Of a DNA stretch of 11,062 nucleotides, positions 1-6,800 are shown in pieces. A program made the translations under genes and the position numbers. Below the pieces are notes generated by a model. The model did not search any database. It worked only from the letters and a program-made list of their open reading frames with translations, and was not told the origin of the DNA. Each line of letters opens with the position of its first letter. Position 1 is the stretch's first letter. The stretch is from Actinomycetes bacterium. GTDB lineage: Bacteria; Actinomycetota; Acidimicrobiia; Acidimicrobiales; Microtrichaceae. The stretch covers positions 1 to 11,062 of the forward strand of contig JAFAFZ010000097.1 in the NCBI GenBank assembly GCA_023423215.1. Reading direction: 5' to 3'.

Positions 1-656
1 ACGACGCCGCGCACCGCCTCGCCCACGACTGCGCGGACGTCGTGTGGGTCCCGCAGCACGAGGCGGTGGAACCCGGGATCGAGGACATCCCCTCCCGTCG
101 GTGCACGGGTGCCTTCAGTCGGTTCGACCAGCGACCGCCGGACCGGGAACGTGCACGCGAGCGGCTCGGCGTCGCCGAGGACCAGCGGCTCGTCGTGTGC
201 CTGCTCGGTGCCGGCGGGAGCAGCTTCCCCGTCGAGGCCTGGCGGGCTGCTCCTCCGGACGAGGTCGAGGTCGCGATCCTGGGGCTGGGCGACCGCTGGT
301 CCACGGGGTCCGTCACGTCGTGGGCGTCGGTCGAGGACCCCTACGACCACCTCTGCGCAGCGGACCTGGTCGTCGCGGGTGCCGGCTGGGCGTCGGTGCA
401 CGACGCCGCCAGCGCGAGTTCCCGACTCGTGGTCGTGCCCGAGGACCGTCCGTTCGACGAGCAGCGCGTGCGCGCCCGGGCGCTCGCGGACGAGGGGGTG
501 CTGCTCGCGCTCGACCGCTGGCCGGTGCCGTCGGACCTGCCCGACCTGTTCGACGACGTCGGCGCCCTCGACGTCGGCCGGTGGAAGGACATCTACGACC
601 GCTGCGGCGCCCAGCGGGCCGCGGCCCTGATCGACGAGGTCCACGCCCGTGGCTGA
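1..656 (+). CDS. GT-B glycosyltransferase (MurG/GT28-like C-terminal part), 5' truncated by window edge
   Basis: The reading frame is already open at base 3 and runs 217 codons to TGA at 654-656; the start lies outside the window. The GTG at 42 falls inside a continuous coding frame (codons before it read DAAHRLAHDCADVV) and is not taken as the start. The visible part looks like the C-terminal Rossmann half of a GT-B enzyme: a beta-strand plus glycine loop (VVCLLGAGGSS), then DPYDHLCAADLVVAGAGWASVHDAA. The latter corresponds to the nucleotide-sugar-binding region of MurG/GT28 enzymes, where a G-x-x-S/T-x-x-[DE] segment contacts the donor. A following stretch (VVVPEDRPFDEQRVRARAL) resembles the P...[FD]EQ..NA segment of the same family. 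Donor and acceptor cannot be told. It overlaps the next gene by 8 bp, which suggests one operon with the two glycosyltransferases downstream. Family is fairly secure; the exact subfamily is not. Confidence 0.75.
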   Translation, partial: DAAHRLAHDCADVVWVPQHEAVEPGIEDIPSRRCTGAFSRFDQRPPDRERARERLGVAEDQRLVVCLLGAGGSSFPVEAWRAAPPDEVEVAILGLGDRWSTGSVTSWASVEDPYDHLCAADLVVAGAGWASVHDAASASSRLVVVPEDRPFDEQRVRARALADEGVLLALDRWPVPSDLPDLFDDVGALDVGRWKDIYDRCGAQRAAALIDEVHARG

Positions 657-1512
657 CCTGTCGCTCGTCGTCGTCGCCGCGGGCCGGCACGACCACCTCG
701 AACGTGCGCTCGTGTCGTGGTACCCGTCCGCGCCGCGCACCGAGCTGGTGCTCGTGGACCTGCTCGGCGACGGGGCGGTGCACGAGGTGGCCACCGCTGC
801 GGGCGTGCGGTTCGCGGCGAGACGGGACGTGTCCTGTCCTGCTGCTCCGGGCGGAGCGCTGCGACTGGCGGCCGGGCGGAACCTCGGCGCGACCCGGGCG
901 TCGACGGGTCGCCTGTGCTTCGTCGACGTGGACTGCGTCGTCACCCCGGCGACCCCACCCCGATGGGTCGACGCGATCGACGAGCACCCGGACGCGCTCC
1001 TGATGCCGCCGGTCCGCTACCTCCGGCCCGACTGGACACGGCACGTCGATGCCGGTGACGAGGTGGGCGGAGCGTCCTGGTGCTCGTCCAGCGAACCGGC
1101 CGCGCGACCGGCCCCCGTCCCGGATCGCCCGGCCGGACCCGACGAGACGGACCTCTTCTGGTCGCTCGCGTTCTGCTGCAGCGCCGCTGCGTTCGGACGC
1201 ACCGGAGGGTTCGACGAGTCGTACGTCGGCTACGGCGCCGAGGACACCGACTTCGCCCGACGCGCGCAGCGCTGCGGGGTGCCCCTCGTCTGGATCGACG
1301 CCCCACCGACGTTCCACCAGCACCACGCCCCGAGCCGCTTCGACGAAGGAGGGCTGGCACAGCTGGTCGCCAACGCGCGGCGGTTCCGGGCACGCTGGGG
1401 CGACTGGCCGATGCCGGGATGGCTGCGAGAGCTCGACGACGCAGGACTCCTGGTGTGGGACCCCGACGCCGGCGTGCTGCAGGTGGCGGACCGAGCGGAC
1501 GCTGCATCGTGA
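649..1512 (+). CDS. GT2-family glycosyltransferase with galactosyltransferase-type C-terminal domain
   Basis: A 287-residue protein starting at GTG 649, with a GAGG ribosome-binding site at 636-639 and a 9-nt spacer; the start overlaps the previous stop. The N-terminus (LSLVVVAAGR, residues 4-13) is the first strand of a GT-A fold. The metal/nucleotide-sugar motif DVD is at residues 93-95 inside a hydrophobic strand (LCFVDVDCVVTP). Residues 186-205 (GGFDESYVGYGAEDTDFARR) match the C-terminal galactosyltransferase-type motif (Glyco_transf_7C), with the E198-D199 pair expected to hold the catalytic base. A His-rich stretch follows (FHQHH, 222-226). It should transfer a sugar from a nucleotide donor to a glycan acceptor in the cytoplasm; no membrane segment or signal peptide is seen. 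Its stop overlaps the next start by 4 bp. The donor is not known; the family call is firm. Confidence 0.88.
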   Translation: MADLSLVVVAAGRHDHLERALVSWYPSAPRTELVLVDLLGDGAVHEVATAAGVRFAARRDVSCPAAPGGALRLAAGRNLGATRASTGRLCFVDVDCVVTPATPPRWVDAIDEHPDALLMPPVRYLRPDWTRHVDAGDEVGGASWCSSSEPAARPAPVPDRPAGPDETDLFWSLAFCCSAAAFGRTGGFDESYVGYGAEDTDFARRAQRCGVPLVWIDAPPTFHQHHAPSRFDEGGLAQLVANARRFRARWGDWPMPGWLRELDDAGLLVWDPDAGVLQVADRADAAS

Positions 1513-2573
1513 CGGGCGGACCGCTCCACGTCGTCCTGGTGGGTCCGGCGAGGTTCCCGGTGACGCCGCCGTACGCCGGCGGTCTCGAGGCGTTCATCGG
1601 GACCTTGGCGCGAGAGCTGCGGACCAGAGGACACCACGTGGAGGTGGTCGCCGGCGTGCGGCCGCCGGCGCCACGGGACGATCGCCGAGCGGACGTCCCC
1701 CATGACGAGGACGACCTGATCGCGGACGGCGAGGCGCTGCGACGGGAGGTCGAGCGCCGTGTGGACCGCACCACGGTCCTGCACCTCAACGCCCCGAGCA
1801 TCGAGGTGCTGGACCTGGTCGACGCGGTCGCGCACGTCGAGGTCACCCTGCACACGCCTCCGCTCGACCACTTCGCCCGGCTCTGCGAGCTGCGCGACCG
1901 TGTCGGCATCAGCACGCCGTCCCGGTCGAACGCGGCGCAGTGGTCCTCGCGCTTCGACGTCGATCCCGCGGTGATCGGCAACGGCGTGGACCGGGCGACG
2001 TTCCGGCCGGGCGCACGGCGGGGCGCCGGGCTCTTCTGGGCGGGACGGCTCGTGCCCGAGAAGGGCGCGCACCTGGCCATCGAGGCGGCCCGGCTGCTCG
2101 AGGTCCCCGTGCGGATCGCCGGGCCCGTGCACGACCAGCAGTACTTCGACGATGCCGTCCGGCCGCTGCTGGGACGCGGAGCGACCTACCTCGGACACCT
2201 CCGACCCGACGAGCTCGCCCGCCAGATGGCCGGCGCGAGCGCGACGTTGGTGACGCCGTTGTGGCCCGAGCCGTTCGGGCTCGTCGTCGCCGAGTCGCTG
2301 GCGTGCGGCACGCCGGTCGCGGCGTTCGCCAACGGCGCGCTCCGCGGGGACGGATCCGGGCCCTTCCCCCCGGACGTCGTGATCACGGCGGATCGGATGG
2401 ACGCCCAGGCGCTCGCCCATGCCGCGATCCGCGCGGTGGGCGCCTCACGGTCGAGGTGCCGCCAGGCGTCCCGCGAGTTCGACCTGATCCGGACCGTCGA
2501 GCGGTACGAACAGCGCTATCGCGCCGGCTCGACCGACCCGTGTGCGACGAGCTCCGCGAGCACCCGCCGGTAG
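1509..2573 (+). CDS. GT4-family glycosyltransferase (GT-B fold)
   Basis: A 354-residue protein. The start is GTG 1509, which shares a GTGA with the TGA of the upstream gene; a longer open frame upstream overlaps the GT2 gene and is rejected. The N-terminal Rossmann half begins PLHVVLVGPARFPV and has the acceptor-side glycine loop YAGGLEAFIGTLARELRTRGH (residues 22-42). The C-terminal half has IGNGVD (156-161), the phosphate-binding GRLVPEKG (179-186, R180 and K185) and the GT4 E-x7-E signature (E254 and E262 in PEPFGLVVAE). These define a retaining glycosyltransferase using a nucleotide-sugar donor. The last ~16 residues (after YEQRYRAG) look like unconserved tail, and they overlap an antisense coding-like stretch. 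Coupled translation with the two genes before it suggests that the three act on the same glycan. Substrate unknown. Confidence 0.9.
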   Translation: MTGGPLHVVLVGPARFPVTPPYAGGLEAFIGTLARELRTRGHHVEVVAGVRPPAPRDDRRADVPHDEDDLIADGEALRREVERRVDRTTVLHLNAPSIEVLDLVDAVAHVEVTLHTPPLDHFARLCELRDRVGISTPSRSNAAQWSSRFDVDPAVIGNGVDRATFRPGARRGAGLFWAGRLVPEKGAHLAIEAARLLEVPVRIAGPVHDQQYFDDAVRPLLGRGATYLGHLRPDELARQMAGASATLVTPLWPEPFGLVVAESLACGTPVAAFANGALRGDGSGPFPPDVVITADRMDAQALAHAAIRAVGASRSRCRQASREFDLIRTVERYEQRYRAGSTDPCATSSASTRR

Positions 2574-2586
2574 GCGACGCTCAGCT

Positions 2587-2600
2587 CGTCGGCGCCGACG
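2587..2600. repeat. Perfect 14-bp palindrome after the glycosyltransferase operon
   Basis: CGTCGGC-GCCGACG is perfectly self-complementary and starts 14 nt after the GT4 stop codon. A second perfect palindrome, CGCGCC-GGCGCG, lies at 2615-2626. As RNA the first could form a 5-bp stem with a 4-nt loop, so it may contribute to transcription termination; as DNA it could be a protein-binding site. There is no T-tract. In DNA this GC-rich, 12-14 bp palindromes do arise by chance. Confidence 0.35.
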
Positions 2601-2797
2601 TGCGGTCGGCAGTGCGCGCCGGCGCGGACACCGGTGACTCGATGGGGGACTGGCTCATCGCAGGACCCTCACGTCGTTCCGCTGCTGCCGTCGGGCTCGA
2701 CGCTGCCCGCCGGGCGTTCCGGGGGGGGTGTCGACGGGGTTGCCGCTGGGCGAGCAGCGCCGGGCGATGCGGCCGACATGGGCGCCACGACCGTCAC

Positions 2798-2803
2798 TAC
2801 CGT
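2798..2803 (+). promoter_or_regulatory. Putative -10 box (TACCGT) for a leaderless transcript
   Basis: TACCGT fits the actinobacterial TANNNT -10 consensus and ends 7 nt before the GTG at 2811, the spacing expected when transcription starts at the first base of the start codon. No convincing -35 hexamer is seen, and no properly spaced Shine-Dalgarno precedes this GTG. This supports GTG 2811 as start over the in-frame ATG at 2778 or GTG at 2802. It is an inference from spacing alone. Confidence 0.4.
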
Positions 2804-2810
2804 GGCGAGG

Positions 2811-3149
2811 GTGACGACGACGCCACGTCCGAACGCTCGACAGGCGGCGTTCCTGGTCGAGGGGATCGAGGCCGTCTACCCCGGCGTGCGACCGGAGCGC
2901 ATCGTCGAGTGGTCGGTCGAGCTGTGCCGGGCGCTGCGCGACGAGGGCCACCACCACGCCACCGACGTCGACCACCTCGAGGCGCTGGTCGCCAGCGACG
3001 CGCCAGCGGGGACCCACCACGACGAGTACACGCTCGAGCAGTGGGTCCAGCACCTGTTCTCGGGCGGTGGACGACCTCGGCCCACCTTCGAGCAGGCCGA
3101 GGCGATCCTGCAGATCGTGCGCGACGCCGGCTTCTGCCGACCCAGCTAG
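2811..3149 (+). CDS. Small conserved-looking protein of unknown function
   Basis: A 112-residue protein (GTG 2811 to TAG 3147-3149) with strong G/C third-position bias, so it is very likely real. I do not recognise the family. It is soluble and acidic with many His (HHHATDVDHLE, THHDEYTLEQWVQHLF), has no signal peptide or membrane segment, and appears mostly helical. One candidate amphipathic helix is FLVEGIEAVYPG and another EQAEAILQIVRDAGF at the C-terminus. The pattern of predicted helices is compatible with a small binding or regulatory protein, but nothing shows a function. In-frame starts further upstream (ATG 2778, GTG 2802) would add 11 or 3 residues (GATTVTTVAR), which look non-coding. 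It is convergent with the minus-strand lipoprotein gene, 14 bp away, and a hairpin covers the junction. Confidence 0.75.
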   Translation: MTTTPRPNARQAAFLVEGIEAVYPGVRPERIVEWSVELCRALRDEGHHHATDVDHLEALVASDAPAGTHHDEYTLEQWVQHLFSGGGRPRPTFEQAEAILQIVRDAGFCRPS

Positions 3150-3163
3150 CGCGCCGGGTCGGC
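3136..3163. terminator. Candidate bidirectional terminator hairpin between convergent genes
   Basis: GCCGACCC (3136-3143) and GGGTCGGC (3156-3163) form a perfect 8-bp GC-only-but-one stem around a 12-nt loop. It spans the stop of the plus-strand small gene and ends immediately before the stop of the minus-strand lipoprotein gene, the classic place for a shared terminator. No T-tract follows on either strand, as is common in actinobacterial terminators. Confidence 0.45.
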
Positions 3164-3823
3164 TCAGCGGTCGGCGGCCCTCGCCGAACCGACGAAGCTG
3201 CCGCCGTCGCCCGCCACGATCAGGCACGTGACGGTCCGGTCACCGACGTCCCAGGTCGAGAAGCTCGGGGTGAGGGTCGTCAGGTCGAACTGCGAGTCCC
3301 AGTACGACTCGCCGACGTAGTCCTCGAACCGCTCGCGGCACTCGTCCTGCGCGGCCCAGGTCAGCTCGGAGCTGCCCGGGTACCGGTCGCCGTCGTCGTC
3401 GACCTCGTACTGCGCGAACACCTCCATCGTGTGGGGCGTGTCGCAGTCGATCACCCGCACCTGGTCGACGAAGGTGTCCGAGTCGGCCGGGCTGAAGCAG
3501 TCCTCGACCTCGAGCGTGTCGACCCCGACCGTCGCCGTGCCGCCAGGCAGGGTCGTGGTCGTCGTCGACCCGTCGGGCACCGTCGACGACGTCGTCGTGG
3601 ATCCGCCCGGCTGGGTCGTCGTCGTCGAGCCGTCCGGCTCGGTCGTGGTCGTCGTCGAGCCGTCGGGCTCGGTCGTCGTGGTCGAGGTCCCGGGCTCGGT
3701 GGTCGTGGTCGACCCCTCGCCCGCGACCGGGTCGCAGCCGCCCGGGCCCGCCGAGCAGCCGGCCAGCACGACGAGCCCGCCGCACACGGCCCACCGCCGC
3801 CATCCCCGCGCCATGGTGGTCAT
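3164..3823 (-). CDS. Lipoprotein with Thr-rich linker and septum-formation-type (Septum_form) domain
   Basis: A 219-residue exported lipoprotein. The start ATG (3823-3821) overlaps the TGA of the upstream gene as ATGA, implying translational coupling; an in-frame ATG three codons later is an alternative. A basic N-region (RGWRRW) and hydrophobic core lead to the lipobox LAGC with lipidation Cys23. Residues 36-95 are a low-complexity linker of STTTT/EPDG repeats that would hold the domain away from the membrane. Residues ~100-203 resemble the Septum_form family of actinobacterial envelope proteins: LEVEDCF, VIDCDTPHTMEVF, DECRERFEDYVG and RTVTCLI. Four cysteines (109, 127, 162, 200) probably make two disulfides. 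The family's role is poorly defined despite its name. Being coupled to the cyclase-like exported protein, it may be a surface partner or a protective protein for it; that is inference. Confidence 0.85.
   Translation of the reverse strand: MTTMARGWRRWAVCGGLVVLAGCSAGPGGCDPVAGEGSTTTTEPGTSTTTTEPDGSTTTTTEPDGSTTTTQPGGSTTTSSTVPDGSTTTTTLPGGTATVGVDTLEVEDCFSPADSDTFVDQVRVIDCDTPHTMEVFAQYEVDDDGDRYPGSSELTWAAQDECRERFEDYVGESYWDSQFDLTTLTPSFSTWDVGDRTVTCLIVAGDGGSFVGSARAADR
3539..3712 (-). repeat. Degenerate tandem repeat encoding the Ser/Thr linker
   Basis: About 174 bp built from imperfect ~30-bp units that each encode variants of EPDGSTTTTT (residues 38-95 of the lipoprotein). The two central units (EPDGSTTTTT, EPDGSTTTTQ) are nearly identical and the outer ones are diverged (EPGTS, QPGGS, VPDGS, LPGG). 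On the plus strand it reads as runs of GTCGTCGTC. Such linkers are common in Acidimicrobiia surface lipoproteins and are prone to unit gain or loss. Confidence 0.8.
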
Positions 3824-6800
3824 CGCCGTCCCGCCCCTTCGTAGGTGGTGGTGATCTTCCCGTAGAGGTCGTACCCGGAACCCGGGACCGACGCGGGCAC
3901 GTCGAGCGAGTCGACGTAGCCGAGCGTGGTCACGTCGGGCTGCACGATCACGAGCGGATCGCCGCCGCGCCGGTGCTCGTTCGCGTACTTCACCGCGAAC
4001 TTGGTGGCGTCGTCCCAGTTCGCGAAGTCGCTGGTCAGGACCGAGTCGCCGTGCTGCGAGTCGATGCCGAACCCGGCGTGCTGCGAGATCAGCCGGTGCA
4101 GCTCGGGGTCGATCGCCGAGCCGTCCGGCTTGGCGATCGCCAGCAGGTCGATGTCGGAGTACACCGGCTGGTCGTTGTGCGTGAAGCGGATGACGCCGTC
4201 CGGGTCGATGGTCACCTTGGTCCGGATCGTCTTCCCGTAGCGCTGCACGGTGAAGCCCTCGCCCGGGACGATCGAGCCGTCCGGACCGATCGTGTCGCCG
4301 TTCAGCTTGTGCAGGATGCCCTCGCGGGGATCGACCGTCGGCCCGTCGGGACCGAAGGGCTTCTCGTAGGACTTCCACTCCGCCTTGCGCAGGTTGTAGC
4401 GCTCGATGATGTCGTCGATCTCCTTGCCGCCCCACTCGAGCTCGCCACGATCGACGGCGTCCATCATCGCCTGCAGCGGGTCCTTCGGCTCACGGAACAC
4501 GACCAGGCCCTCGGAGTCGGCGAAGTCCTCCCAGCCGAGCCAGCGGTGGTCGATCTCGCTGATCGACTTCAGCTTGATGGCCATCGGCTTGGCGTTGTAC
4601 CCGAGCCGGGCGAACTTGGCCGCGGTCTCGGGTCGGGGCCGCACGAAGAAGGCGATGCCGTGCTCGCGGGCCATCTCGATCATCCAGCCGTGCTCGTCGG
4701 CGGTCAGGCCGGCTCGGGCGACCGTCTCGCCGGTGATGGCGACGCCCGTCGGCATGTCCTTCAGGTCCTGCAGCTCGCGGGCGACGATCTGGTCGTAGGG
4801 GACGTCCGGGCCGTCGGTGATCGGCTCCGGCGCACGCTTGAGCGCGTGCAGCGTCTGCCGCACGATCGGCTGCTGCATGAGCTTCGTGAAGATCTGCGCG
4901 CCGGCCTTCTCGACGCCGAAGCCGATCGCGACCTCGGTGGCCGGCTCGGCGATCAGCTCGGCGACCTTGCGGGTGTCGCCCGCGGTGTACGCCCGGTCGA
5001 CGTCGCGCATCCACTCCGCGAAGACCCCGACGCCGCCGACGGCGACGTTCTGCTCCAGGTTGGCCAGGTCGACGGCCATCTTCTGCGCGGAGGTGGTGTG
5101 CAGGTACTCGCGCACCGCGGCGACGATGGCCTTGCCGTCGTCGGTCAGCCGCTGACCGCCGTCGCCCGACACCTCGCCGAGCAGGTCGTTCACCTTGAGG
5201 ATGCCGTCGCCCATCTTCTGGAACGCGTTCAGCACGCCCTGGCCGCCGCCGACGGAGACGCCGCCGAGCGTCGAGGAGTCGCCCCAGTCGTTGACTCCCT
5301 CGATGAGCTCGACGAAGTCGTCGAAGAGGTTGCTGCGCACCCGGTCGAGGATCGTGGACCAGTACGGCGACAGATCCAGCGCGTCCGTCGTCTCCGAGGT
5401 GGCGGCGACCTCGGTCGGCTCACCGCCGATCGTCGCCGTGCCCGCCAGGCGGACCTCGGCGGTGTAGCTGCCGAAGTCGTCACCCGCGTCGGTCACCATC
5501 GCGACCGGGATCAGGAACTCCCGCTGCTGCTCGGGCTCGAGCTTCGCGATGCGGGGCGACACCGAGGGGTCGAGCTGCTCGAGCAGCCCCGGGACGATGC
5601 GCAGCTCGGGGTTCGAGTCGAGCGTGAAGTCGATGTCGGTCACGTCGACCGAGCCGTTGTTGGTGACCGTGCCGCGCAGGTTGCCGAAGTCGCCCGGGAC
5701 GATGGAGCCCGGCTGCAGGCGGAGGTCGCTGATGACGAGGCCCGGCGACTCGATCGCGACCGACGTGCGGGCGCTGATCGTGAACCGCGTGTTCAGGTGG
5801 GTGTCGAGCCCGGAGACGTAGGCGGTCAGCTCGACGTTGCCCGCCTCCTCGGCCTTCGAGGTCCAGTGCAGGGTGGTCGACGCCCCCGGGGCGATCGACA
5901 GGTCCTCGAAGTACGGATCCGTCCCGGCCGCCGTGAGCGGACCGGACACGGGGCTGACGGCGCTGGTCGGACGTGTCGCGAGCGGGTCCGAGTCGAGGTA
6001 CCGCATCGGTACGTCGTCCAGGTTGGTGATGGTCGCCGTCACGTGGAACTCGTCGCCCACCTTGGTCTCGCTCGTGACGTCGGTGTCGAGCTCGACGGTC
6101 ACCTCGGGCGGCACCGAGATGCGGGCGCTCGCCGTGTCGGTGAACTGGACGCCCTCGAGCGTCGCGCGCACCGTCGTCGAGACGTCCGACGTCGCGGACA
6201 CCTTCGGGCGCACGACCCAGTCCAGGGTGACGGACTGGTCGGGTTGCAACGACGTCGGCAGCGACGGCGGTGCCGAGACGATCTCGAGGTGGCTCGACGC
6301 GACCTGCAGGCCGGCAGCCGGGCTGAACGAGAGCCCGGTGGCGACGTACGGCGTCGTGTTGGTGACCGTCATCTCGACCGGGATCTCGTCACCGACCTCG
6401 TGGACGGTGTCCGGCGTGCGCAGGACGACGTCGACCGGCGGGTGGATCGGACCGTGGGTCCACAGGACCTCGTCCTCGACGTTCGCCCGGAGGTCGGCCA
6501 GGCGGGGGGCACGCACCGAGGGGGCGCACTCGGAGTTGTTCGGATCCCCTCCGTCGACCAGGAGGCCGATCTCCTTCGCCGACCACGCGTACTCGATGCG
6601 GTACAGCATGCGGTCGCCGAAGTCGGCGGTCGACCAGTTGCCCGTCCCCATCCCTGAGCCGATCGGCCAGGAGATGCCGTACTGCGGGGGCTGCGAGTAC
6701 TCGAGCCGCGCCTTGGTGCCGCCGGTGTGCTCGGCGAAGAAGATCCCCTGGCCCGGGAACGCAGCGCTGCTGCCCGTGACCGGCTTGCCGTAGCGGGGAT

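Noticed and set aside
42..44. GTG at 42 as the true start of the first glycosyltransferase
   Set aside because: The frame is open to the window edge with good codon bias before it, and the protein from 42 lacks the whole N-terminal half of a GT-B enzyme.
2634..2810. N-terminal extension of the small unknown gene back to ATG 2634
   Set aside because: The added residues are non-conserved-looking (Gly/Ser/Pro rich, through the G tract) and lose the codon bias of the downstream part.
1940..3844. A 634-codon plus-strand frame spanning the GT4 end, the gap and the lipoprotein
   Set aside because: It crosses genes on both strands, has Arg-rich low-complexity translation and no recognisable domain.
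3973..6657. An 894-codon open frame on the plus strand, antisense to the cyclase-like gene
   Set aside because: Its translation is rich in Arg, Gly, Asp and Val runs without domain features; it arises because a GC-rich gene leaves the opposite strand free of stops. The minus-strand frame has a signal peptide, a ribosome-binding site and family motifs.
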